DNA of 64,000 nucleotides, from contig OY969912.1 of assembly GCA_963704505.1 (NCBI GenBank), positions 992,001 to 1,056,000 of the forward strand, in the 5' to 3' direction. This stretch comes from VRUE01 sp963704505. Its GTDB lineage: Bacteria > Actinomycetota > Thermoleophilia > Solirubrobacterales > 70-9. Both the position numbers and the translations under genes were made by a program. The notes under the pieces are model-generated. The model did not search any database, was not told the origin of the DNA, and was given only the letters and a program-made list of their open reading frames with translations. Of this stretch, positions 1-7,831 are shown piece by piece (the first letter of the stretch is position 1; every line of letters begins with the position of its first letter).

Positions 1-1
1 T

Positions 2-340
2 GACGTTTTCTTCGAGACCGGAGATCAATTGGTTGGGCGAGACGCCGAAGCCGCCCCTTCGATCTATGACGCCCGAGAAGGCGGAGGGGAAGCGCCCGAA
101 GCGGCGCCGTCCCTTCCCTGCCAGGGGGAAGCCTGCCAGCCCCTGAGTGTCTTGGCGCCTCAGGTTTCGCCGGCGAGCTCGACCTTCGAAGGGCCCGGGA
201 ACAAGGCGAAGGGCCGACGTTGTCGGGCTCACAAGCACAAGGCCCGTAGGCAGGGAAATTGTGCCGCCAAGCACTCCCAAAAGCACCACGGGCACAAGAG
301 CCACGGCCGAACCCACTCAAAACAGAGGTCGAGACGATGA
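2..340 (+). CDS. C-terminal end of a large exported Fn3/propeller-type protein (5' truncated by window)
   Basis: The reading frame is open from base 2 and stops at 340. The visible residues (D-V-F-F-E-T-G-D-Q-L-V near the edge, then S-I-Y-D-A-R and a C-rich GEACQP segment) match the C-terminus of the protein encoded at 4352-7831 (V-I-F-E-S-S-D-R-L-V, S-L-Y-D-S-R, GESCQP). This is therefore the end of a paralogue of that surface protein. The last ~45 residues are a strongly basic His/Lys/Arg tail, as in the paralogue; such a tail could contact anionic cell-wall polymers (inference). The stop codon overlaps the ATG of the next gene as ATGA, so the two are probably translationally coupled. The rest of the gene lies upstream of the window. 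Confidence 0.8.
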   Translation, partial: DVFFETGDQLVGRDAEAAPSIYDAREGGGEAPEAAPSLPCQGEACQPLSVLAPQVSPASSTFEGPGNKAKGRRCRAHKHKARRQGNCAAKHSQKHHGHKSHGRTHSKQRSRR

Positions 341-3171
341 GACTTCTTCTCGCGGCGATCCTGGCCTCGATCGCGGTGATCGCCGTCGCGGCAGAGGCGC
401 AGGCGGATCCGGCGAACTACGGCATTGAATCCGTGGGGGCGTCGCTCACCACGACACAGGCGGGCGCACACCCTGATTTCACCAGCAGCATAGTTCTCAA
501 AACTGAAAACTTCGAGCTCCCCGCCTTGACTCGGGATGTTTCGGTGGAACTCCCCCCGGGTTTGCTTGCCAATCCCAACGCGGCCCCGAAGTGCAGCGCG
601 TCGCAGTTCGTTCGTACCAACGTAGAAGAAAAATCGAATGTGAATGGGTGCCCGCAGGACTCACAGGTCGGGGTGACTCACATCATATTTTCAAACGAAC
701 ACGAAGGTACTGCGGACGTAGTTGAGCCAGTATTCAATCTCGTCCCACGTGCCGGCGAGCCGGCACGCCTAGGCTTCATCGCCCTGCAGTATCCAATTCT
801 CATCGACACCGAATTGCGCCCCGATTACGGCATCACCGCAACGGTTGAGGGTGCGGATACTCTTGCAACTCTCTATACGACTGAAACGACTCTCTGGGGT
901 GTTCCGGCTGACGAAAGTCATGACGACGAACGAATGACCCCTTACGAGGCGGCTCACAATCGAAGCGGCATCGAAACCCCCACCGGGACTCGCACGAGCG
1001 GCCTGGCGCCGGTCCCCTTCATGCTCAGCCCGACCCGCTGCGGGGAAGGCTCAGCGATTCGTGGTGCCGTCGACAGCTACCAGGAACCCGAACGAGTCTC
1101 TGAGGCCACCGCCACCTTGCCCGCCCTCAGCGGCTGCTCCCTCCTCGATTTCTCGCCGGTCCTCTCGCTCACCCCGACGGCCCACAGCGCCACTACCGCT
1201 TCGGGCCTCGACGCCAACCTCAGCTTTCCGACCGCCGGCCTCGAACACCCCAACATGCTTGCTGAGGACGAGCAAAAGCGCGTCGAAGTCACCCTCCCCG
1301 AAGGTGTCACTGTCAATCCATCTCAGGCCGATGGCCTCGCCGCCTGCAGCGAAGCAGACTTCGACGCGGAGAGCCTCGCCTCGGCGCCCGGTGCGGGCTG
1401 CCCTGAGGCCTCGAAGATCGGCAACGCGTCCGCTCGCAGCCCTTTGCTCGACGAAGAAGTCACCGGGGCGCTCTACGTCGCCACGCCGAACGCCAACCCG
1501 TTCGGCTCGTTGATCGCCGTCTACCTCGTCCTGAAGCTGCCCGAGCGCGGCGTCTTGGTGAAGCTCGCCGGCAAAGTGGTGGCCGACCCGGTAACGGGTC
1601 AGCTCACGGCGACCTTCGGCGAAGCGCCCTACCCGATCCCCCAGTTGCCGGTTGCCACCTTCCATCTGCATTTCCGCGAAGGCCCGCGCGCGCCGCTGGT
1701 GACACCGCCTGCCTGTGGCCCCTACACCGCCGCGGCGAAGTTCAGCTCCTGGGGCGCCAATGCGGCTTCGCTTGAGCCTGGCTTCACCATCGATCAGGGG
1801 GCGGGCGGGGGCGCCTGCCCCTCCGCCACCGAGCCCTTCCGGCCCGGGTTCGAAGCAGGGGCGATCAACAACGACGCAGGATCCATCTCTCCGTATCAGC
1901 TCCGCTACTCCCGGACCGACGCAGACCAATATTTGAGTCGCTTCTCGACCGCGCTTCCGCCGGGGTCGCTGGCCAAGCTGGCGGGAGTCGGCGAGTGCTC
2001 CGCGCAGGACCTGGCAAAGGCGGCTCTCCGCAGCGGCGCCGCCGAGCTCGCGGCGCCCAGCTGTCCCGCCACAGCGGAGATCGGCCACCTTTTCGCCGGG
2101 GCCGGCGTCGGCTCCGTACTCACCTATGTCCCCGGCCTGCTCTACCTAGCGGGTCCCTACCGGGGTGAGCCGCTCTCGATCGCCGCGGTGGTCCCAGCCG
2201 TTGCCGGCCCATTTGACCTCGGCACCGTCGTCGTTCGGGTCGCGCTGCGGATCAATCCCAACACCGGCGTCGCCGAAGTCGACGGTTCCCGCTCTGACGC
2301 ATTGCCCAGCATTCTCGACGGCATCCCACTCAGGGTTCGCGATGTCCGCGTCGACGTCGATCGCCCCGACTTCACGATCAACCCGACCAGCTGCGACCCC
2401 GAGAAATTCTCCGCCCGGCTCTGGGGGGCCGGCCATGATCCCGCCAGTCCAGCAGATGACACACCAGCCGATCTGAGCGCCCGCTTCCAAGCCGCCAACT
2501 GCTCCCGCCTCCCCTTCAAGCCCCGCCTCTCCCTCACCCTCAAGGGCTCGACCAAGCGCACCTCCCATCCGCGCCTGCTCGCCAACCTCACCGCCAAGCC
2601 CGGCGAAGCCAACATCGCCCGCGCCCAGGTGAAACTCCCGAAGGCCGCCTTCCTCGACAACGCCCACATCAAGGGCATCTGCACCCGGGTTCAGTTCGCC
2701 GCCGACTCCTGCCCCGCCAACAGCATCTACGGCAAGGCCTCGGCCAAGACCCCGCTGCTCGACAGCCCGCTGAAGGGAGCCGTCTACCTTCGCTCATCCA
2801 ACAACCCGCTCCCCGACCTCGTGGCCAAACTGAGAGGCCCCGATTCCCAGCCGATCGAGATCGACCTCGCCGGCAGGACCGACTCGGTCAAGGGAGCGCT
2901 CAGAAACACCTTCGAGGCGGTCCCCGACGCCCCGGTCTCCACATTCCAACTCGAACTCTTCGGCGGCAAGCGCGGTCTGATCGAACTCTCCTCGGGCCTC
3001 TGCAAGAGCCCGAAGGCGAGCGTCAAGCTCGAGGGCCAAAACGGCAAGGCCTATGAGACCACGCCCGTGGTCGGGTCGAGTTGCAAGAGGCCGAAAGAAG
3101 ATGTCGGGCCACCGGCACACGGACGCCAAGCACTAGCTCCGCGCTCTGATGAAGTGCGCGGCGGTCCCTGA
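337..3171 (+). CDS. Exported cysteine-rich four-repeat protein B1 (944 aa, unknown function)
   Basis: I chose ATG 337 because it overlaps the preceding stop (ATGA) and begins a signal peptide (MRLLLAAILASIAVIAVAA, cleavage near AEAQA). An upstream in-frame ATG at 259 would lie inside the previous gene. After the signal there are about four copies of a ~200-residue unit. Each has an LP-x-G or similar start, a Cys-x(n)-F-x(n)-CP-x-x-S/A-x-I/V-G core, a PLL..P..G..Y segment and a STF/ATF-HL strand. I recognise no named domain. The paralogue at 7828-10593 has the same architecture. Residues ~715-896 are encoded by DNA apparently identical to that paralogue (2479-3026). The paired upstream gene encodes an exported propeller-like protein, so a joint cell-surface role is inferred. 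The C-terminus (GPPAHGRQALAPRSDEVRGGP) differs from the paralogue's. Confidence 0.85.
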   Translation: MRLLLAAILASIAVIAVAAEAQADPANYGIESVGASLTTTQAGAHPDFTSSIVLKTENFELPALTRDVSVELPPGLLANPNAAPKCSASQFVRTNVEEKSNVNGCPQDSQVGVTHIIFSNEHEGTADVVEPVFNLVPRAGEPARLGFIALQYPILIDTELRPDYGITATVEGADTLATLYTTETTLWGVPADESHDDERMTPYEAAHNRSGIETPTGTRTSGLAPVPFMLSPTRCGEGSAIRGAVDSYQEPERVSEATATLPALSGCSLLDFSPVLSLTPTAHSATTASGLDANLSFPTAGLEHPNMLAEDEQKRVEVTLPEGVTVNPSQADGLAACSEADFDAESLASAPGAGCPEASKIGNASARSPLLDEEVTGALYVATPNANPFGSLIAVYLVLKLPERGVLVKLAGKVVADPVTGQLTATFGEAPYPIPQLPVATFHLHFREGPRAPLVTPPACGPYTAAAKFSSWGANAASLEPGFTIDQGAGGGACPSATEPFRPGFEAGAINNDAGSISPYQLRYSRTDADQYLSRFSTALPPGSLAKLAGVGECSAQDLAKAALRSGAAELAAPSCPATAEIGHLFAGAGVGSVLTYVPGLLYLAGPYRGEPLSIAAVVPAVAGPFDLGTVVVRVALRINPNTGVAEVDGSRSDALPSILDGIPLRVRDVRVDVDRPDFTINPTSCDPEKFSARLWGAGHDPASPADDTPADLSARFQAANCSRLPFKPRLSLTLKGSTKRTSHPRLLANLTAKPGEANIARAQVKLPKAAFLDNAHIKGICTRVQFAADSCPANSIYGKASAKTPLLDSPLKGAVYLRSSNNPLPDLVAKLRGPDSQPIEIDLAGRTDSVKGALRNTFEAVPDAPVSTFQLELFGGKRGLIELSSGLCKSPKASVKLEGQNGKAYETTPVVGSSCKRPKEDVGPPAHGRQALAPRSDEVRGGP
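2479..3026 (+). repeat. 548-bp direct repeat, copy 1 (inside B1)
   Basis: Every base I compared from 2479 to 3026 matches 9964-10511 at a fixed offset of 7,485 bp. It encodes the fourth repeat unit of the two B proteins. The genes are clearly diverged at the protein level on both sides, so this reads as recent gene conversion or an assembly effect. Confidence 0.9.
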
Positions 3172-3219
3172 GCAGAAGTCAGCCTGAGTGCGCAGATCGA
3201 CAAATCGATCCGCCCGCTC

Positions 3220-3259
3220 GCCGCTTACCGATCAACAAGACTCGATGAAGGTAAGCGGC
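3220..3259 (+). terminator. Hairpin after B1 stop
   Basis: The arms GCCGCTTACC (3220-3229) and GGTAAGCGGC (3250-3259) are perfectly complementary over 10 bp with a 20-nt loop. They start 48 nt after the stop at 3171. No U-tract follows, which is common in actinobacterial terminators. Confidence 0.5.
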
Positions 3260-3315
3260 TGTTCGCCGGAATCAGCTGGTGTTGACAAATCGAATATCTT
3301 CTGGCAAATTTCTCC

Positions 3316-3336
3316 GTGATGCCAGGGAGGCATCAC
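3316..3336 (+). promoter_or_regulatory. Short perfect hairpin upstream of the collagen-like gene
   Basis: The arms GTGATGCC (3316-3323) and GGCATCAC (3329-3336) enclose a 5-nt loop, about 100 nt upstream of the start at 3440. It could be a second terminator for the upstream operon or a leader structure. No U-tract follows. Confidence 0.4.
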
Positions 3337-3439
3337 GCCGGAGGACGAGCGCGTCGAGCGCTTCGGGTTTAGCGCATCGACGGCTTCGCAGGGGCCAACC
3401 GCCACCACCGGTGATCGAGATCGACCTCGGAGGAATCGA

Positions 3440-4276
3440 ATGCTGAGAAGGATCCAGAACCGGCTCGGGACGGCGGGCCTGATCGTCTCCGTCTGCGCTG
3501 TGGTGCTCGCGATCGGAGGCACCGCTCTTGCTGCTTCGGCTGCGCTCAGTGGCAAGCAGAAGAAGGAAGTCGAAAAGATCGCCAAGAAGTATGCCGGCAA
3601 GCCAGGCGCTCCCGGAGCTGCGGGTGCTAACGGAACCAACGGGACCAACGGCAAAGACGGAACTAACGGCGCCCCAGGCAGCGATGGCGCCAGCGTCACG
3701 GGAACCGTCATCTCGCCCGGCAACGCCGAATGCGCCTCGAAAGCCGGCGGTGTCAAATACACCCTCGGTGCCGCCTCGACCCCTGTTTGCAACGGCAAAG
3801 CCGGCACCTTCAGCACCGAAGCTCTGCCCCCCGGCCAGACGCTGAGCGGAATCTGGGGACTCGAGATCGCACCGATCGAAAAAGAAGAAGAACTCAAAGG
3901 CGGGGAAATCGGCCTGGAGACGATCTCCTACCCGATTCGGGTGAACCCGGCTCCCACGAAACTCATCTGGGTAAAAGCCGCAGGCAATCAGGCCTTGGTC
4001 GTCAACCCCGAAAACGGCGCCTTCGTCGAACTGATCGAAGAAGCTGACGAAGTGCAGGCAGTGTGTCCCGGCAATGCGGCCAATCCACAGGCTGTCGCTG
4101 GCAACGTCTGCATGTACACCGCATTCGAAGAAAGCGCGACCTTCGACAACGGTTTCTTCGGGCACCCCCACCGAGCGACCAGCCCGGACCCGACAAGCGG
4201 CGTGGTGTTCCCCTTCGTAAACACCGAAGGCGAACCCGGGCTGATCAGCGGCTCCTGGGCCGTTACGGCCAAATAA
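3440..4276 (+). CDS. Exported collagen-like repeat protein (278 aa)
   Basis: ATG 3440 has a good ribosome site (GGAGG at 3429-3433). Residues 1-32 form a basic N-terminus plus hydrophobic signal/anchor ending in ALAAS. A Lys-rich helix follows (KQKKEVEKIAKKYAG), then about 11 Gly-X-Y triplets at residues ~55-85 (GKPGAPGAAGANGTNGTNG and onward). The remaining ~190 residues are a globular C-terminal region with paired cysteines and no family I recognise. Gly-X-Y tracts form triple helices in bacterial collagen-like proteins, so a trimeric stalk carrying a C-terminal head is likely. The gene sits between two A-B exported-protein units but has its own upstream region with hairpins. Its exact role is unknown. 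Confidence 0.85.
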   Translation: MLRRIQNRLGTAGLIVSVCAVVLAIGGTALAASAALSGKQKKEVEKIAKKYAGKPGAPGAAGANGTNGTNGKDGTNGAPGSDGASVTGTVISPGNAECASKAGGVKYTLGAASTPVCNGKAGTFSTEALPPGQTLSGIWGLEIAPIEKEEELKGGEIGLETISYPIRVNPAPTKLIWVKAAGNQALVVNPENGAFVELIEEADEVQAVCPGNAANPQAVAGNVCMYTAFEESATFDNGFFGHPHRATSPDPTSGVVFPFVNTEGEPGLISGSWAVTAK

Positions 4277-4351
4277 GTCCGGCGAGGGCTTGAGCTGACG
4301 GCGATGAGAGCGAGCTGTGAAGCAATGAGAGACGGCCAGGTAGGACGGCGC

Positions 4352-7300
4352 ATGACTACCTGGCCCCTCGCTCTCTTCGCCTGTGTGGCCGGGTTGGCGC
4401 TCGCCGCCGCTCCTGCCCTCGCCGTTGAAGAGCACAGCTTCGACCCGGTCCTCTCGCTGCGGGGCGACTGCAGCACCAGCGCACTCGATGAAGTCCCCGA
4501 TCCCGGTCTCTGCCCGATGCCCCCGGGCCTTTCGGGAGTGGATCACCCGCCCAAAGCGTTCGAACAGCCATGCGGAGTCACCACCGACTCCCACGGGGAC
4601 ATCTACCTGGCGAGCGCCGGCCTCGGCAACGGCTTCGATCCCAACGGGCGGATCGATGTTTTCGACCCGCAGGGTCGCTACCTGACCGAGATCGAGGACG
4701 AATTCGGCCCCTGTTCGCTGGCGGTCGATTCGGAAGGCAACCTATTCGCCGCTGAGAACAAGGGGTCGGACGCCGTGCGCTTCGAGCCCGATTCCTACCC
4801 GCCCGGCGCAGGCAGTGAATACTCACCGCGGTTCGTGGTGCATGAACCGGACCCGCTGGACGGCGCTGGTGGGAGCAACACCGCTACCCAATCGGTTGCT
4901 GTCGACCCCTCCGACGATCATCTCTACCTTGCTCTAGGAACCGGCATCCTCGAGTACGAAGCGGCGGCTTCCGGCCAGGGGCTGCTGAAAGACGACATTG
5001 GGGTTGGCCTGACCAGTCGCGACCTGGAGGGCGTCGGCGTCTACGGCAAGACGCACCAGGTCTACGCAACCGCGATGAAGGTCGGAAGCTTCTCGGGATC
5101 TCCCGAAAACGCACGGGTCAACATATTCAACCCGGCGGCAACGGCGATCGAATGCGAAATCGACGGCAGCGAAACGCCCGAGGGGAGCTTCGACTGGACC
5201 TTCGGCAAGGCCCCGATCGCCGTCGATCAGTCAAACGGCGACGTATACGTCGCCGACATCACCCCCAGCGGACACGAAGCGGTCGACCAGTTCAACCACA
5301 GCTGCGAATACCTCGGCCAGGTGCAGCATTCGTTCAGGCAGGAGCCGGTCGGCCGCCTCGGCTCCGACCTCGCCCTCGACGCGCCCTGCCTGTTGGCTCC
5401 GGCCGAAACCTGCGACGGCAAAACCTACGACAGCCCGAACGAAGGCTATCTCTATGTCGCCCAGGGTAGGACTGCCGCCAACTACCACCTCTACGCCTTC
5501 AAGCCGAAGCTGATCGGCCCCCCGGAAGTCATCGAACAGGCCGTCAGTGAGGTAACCGACAGCGAGGCCATCCTCAGCGCGGAGCTGAACCCCGACGGCC
5601 TCGACACCCACTACCACTTCCAGTACATCTCCCGGGCCGACTACGAAGCCGACGGCGGCGAATACGGCGCCGGTGCGACGCGCCTCCCCCTCGCCGACCT
5701 CGACGCCGGCGCGGGCGGATCCTTTGCGCAGGTCTCGGTCCCCGTATCGGGGCTGCGGGCTCAGACTGGCTACCGCTTCCGCCTCCTCGCCGGCAATTGC
5801 GAAGCCGAAGAAGCGATCCCGGCCGAATGCCTCACCGTGGGCGAAGGTGCTCCCGGGGGAGAAGGCGAGGACGCGAGCTTTCGCACCTACTCGGCCGAAG
5901 CGGGCTTGCCCGACGGCCGCGGTTACGAGCTCATCACCCCGCCCGACACCAACGGGCGCATTCCGACGATGTCAGAACAGGGGCGCGAGTCTGGGATCAA
6001 CTTCGACACCCGCCTCGTCTCCAACGACGGCGGGAGCGTCGTCTTCGGTACCGAGGGCGGCTCGATCCCGGCGCTCGGCGGCGGCGGCTTCCACGACACA
6101 TACGAAGCGATCCGCACCCCGAGCGGTTGGCAGAGTCACTTCAGCGGCCTCGGCCCCGCCCAGGCCGAAGCACCTGTCACCGGCGGCATCGCCGCCGATC
6201 ACTCCCTGGCCTTCTGGGCTGTCGAAAACAACAATGGGAGCCTGGCCGCGGGCAACTATCTGCGCTCGGCCGCAGGCAGCATTGAACCGATCGGGATCGG
6301 CGATTTCGGCGAAGACCTGCATGCACACGGGGATTGGATAGCGGCGGGGGGGAGCCACATCATCTTCGCCACCGGAGCCGCGGGCCAAGAAGCGATCTAC
6401 GACCGCTCCCTCGGTGGCCCCACCCAGTTGCTCTCGGTCCTGCCCGAAGGACAGGCTCCGCCCTCCCGATACCGGGGCGCCTCCGCTGACGGCTCGGCGG
6501 TCGCCTTCACGGCCCAGGGCAACCTCTACGTGCGGCTGGACGGGACCGAAACGGTGCAGGCGGCGCAAGGAGAGCCGCTCTTCGGTGGCCTCTCCGAACA
6601 CGGCGAGCGGATCGTCTACCTGGCTTTGAAAGAAGAACAGAAAACGGGAAGCGAAGCACCGCCCGAGGGCGAAATCTTCACCTGCCAGGTGCGGGCCGGC
6701 GCCTGCGCCGGACCCGGAGCAGCGGCCGGACCGACCGTGATCGGCGCGGGTGAAGAATCAATCCTCGTCAACGTCTCCGCCGACGGCTCTCACATCTACT
6801 TCGTCTCGCCGAAACAGCTCGACGGCGGCAAAGGAATAGCGGGCGCCCAGAACCTCTTCGTCTGGGACGCCGGCAGCGAAAGCACCCACTTCATCGCCAC
6901 GGTGACCGACCGCGACCTCACCGGACACCCCGGCCATACCTGCAGCACATGCCCCACCGACGGTCTCGGCCTCTGGACCTTCGGCCCGGCAAACCCGCTC
7001 AAGTGGACCCAGGGAGGGCCCGGCACGGACCCCTCGCGCACGAGCGAAGACGGCACCGTGCTGCTGTTCGAGTCCCGTGCGCATTTGACCCCATACGACA
7101 ACGCCGGCTTCGCCGAGGTCTACCGCTATGACACGACGAGCGAGAAGCTGAGCTGCCTCTCCTGCAACCCCTCCGGGGAAGCGGCGCGCTCCGACGCGCT
7201 GCTGCAGAACCCCCCGGGCGGCTTCCTCATCAACGTCCCTCCGGTCAACAACCTGGCGGTACTCGGCAACCTCAGCCCCGACGGCCGGCGGGCCTACTTC

Positions 7301-7831
7301 CAGACGGCCGATCGCCTCGCCCTCGGCGACGTCGACGGCCGCCAGGACGTCTACGAGTGGGAGGCCGCCGGCGAGGGCAGCTGCGAAGAAGGCGGCCCCG
7401 GCTACCTCGAAGCGGCGGGGGGCTGCGTCTACCTGATCTCCTCAGGGCACAGCGCTTCAGATGACTATCTCTACGGCGTCACCCCGAGCGGCTCTGACGT
7501 GATCTTCGAGTCGAGCGACCGGCTCGTCGCTCAGGACCCCGAAAAGACCCCCTCCCTCTATGACTCCAGGGCCGGCGGCGGCTTCCCGCCGCCGGCGCCG
7601 CCGCCGAGAGAATGCCTTGGCGAATCATGTCAGCCGGCGGCGGTACCGCACGACGATCCGACCCCCGCGAGCGCCAGCTTCCAGGGCGCCGGCAACGTGC
7701 ACGCGGCCGGGAAACACTGCCCGCGCGGGCGCCATGCGGTGCCGAGCCAAGGCCACAGGCGCTGCGTCAAGCGGCACAAGAAGAAGCCCCACCCCCACAA
7801 GCCGAAGACGAGCGGGAGGGCGGGACGATGA
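4352..7831 (+). CDS. Large exported Fn3/beta-propeller protein A2 with basic tail (1159 aa)
   Basis: ATG 4352 starts directly at a signal peptide (TTWPLALFACVAGLALAAA, cleavage after ALA). An in-frame ATG at 4304 would add 16 non-hydrophobic residues. Residues ~50-400 carry NHL/YVTN-like strands (GVTTDSHGDIYLAS, SLAVDSEGNLFAAE, IAVDQSNGDVYVAD). Residues ~405-525 form a fibronectin-III-like domain. The C-terminal half has repeated propeller (PD40-like) blades of the form S.DG..+.F, such as SADGSAVAF, SADGSHIYF, SPDGRRAYF and TPSGSDVIF. The last ~60 residues are His/Lys/Arg rich. A paralogue ends at 340. The stop overlaps the next ATG as ATGA, so A2 and B2 (7828) form a coupled unit. Function is unknown; surface adhesion or binding is an inference. 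Confidence 0.85.
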   Translation: MTTWPLALFACVAGLALAAAPALAVEEHSFDPVLSLRGDCSTSALDEVPDPGLCPMPPGLSGVDHPPKAFEQPCGVTTDSHGDIYLASAGLGNGFDPNGRIDVFDPQGRYLTEIEDEFGPCSLAVDSEGNLFAAENKGSDAVRFEPDSYPPGAGSEYSPRFVVHEPDPLDGAGGSNTATQSVAVDPSDDHLYLALGTGILEYEAAASGQGLLKDDIGVGLTSRDLEGVGVYGKTHQVYATAMKVGSFSGSPENARVNIFNPAATAIECEIDGSETPEGSFDWTFGKAPIAVDQSNGDVYVADITPSGHEAVDQFNHSCEYLGQVQHSFRQEPVGRLGSDLALDAPCLLAPAETCDGKTYDSPNEGYLYVAQGRTAANYHLYAFKPKLIGPPEVIEQAVSEVTDSEAILSAELNPDGLDTHYHFQYISRADYEADGGEYGAGATRLPLADLDAGAGGSFAQVSVPVSGLRAQTGYRFRLLAGNCEAEEAIPAECLTVGEGAPGGEGEDASFRTYSAEAGLPDGRGYELITPPDTNGRIPTMSEQGRESGINFDTRLVSNDGGSVVFGTEGGSIPALGGGGFHDTYEAIRTPSGWQSHFSGLGPAQAEAPVTGGIAADHSLAFWAVENNNGSLAAGNYLRSAAGSIEPIGIGDFGEDLHAHGDWIAAGGSHIIFATGAAGQEAIYDRSLGGPTQLLSVLPEGQAPPSRYRGASADGSAVAFTAQGNLYVRLDGTETVQAAQGEPLFGGLSEHGERIVYLALKEEQKTGSEAPPEGEIFTCQVRAGACAGPGAAAGPTVIGAGEESILVNVSADGSHIYFVSPKQLDGGKGIAGAQNLFVWDAGSESTHFIATVTDRDLTGHPGHTCSTCPTDGLGLWTFGPANPLKWTQGGPGTDPSRTSEDGTVLLFESRAHLTPYDNAGFAEVYRYDTTSEKLSCLSCNPSGEAARSDALLQNPPGGFLINVPPVNNLAVLGNLSPDGRRAYFQTADRLALGDVDGRQDVYEWEAAGEGSCEEGGPGYLEAAGGCVYLISSGHSASDDYLYGVTPSGSDVIFESSDRLVAQDPEKTPSLYDSRAGGGFPPPAPPPRECLGESCQPAAVPHDDPTPASASFQGAGNVHAAGKHCPRGRHAVPSQGHRRCVKRHKKKPHPHKPKTSGRAGR

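Noticed and set aside
1051..2088. 345-codon open frame on the minus strand inside the B1 gene
   Set aside because: It lies fully antisense to a gene with signal peptide and repeats, is Arg/Gly-rich, and has no motif. Long antisense frames are expected at this GC content.
3272..4594. 440-codon minus-strand frame across the collagen-like gene
   Set aside because: It is antisense to clear coding sequence and spans two genes and an intergenic region; composition is that of a shadow frame.
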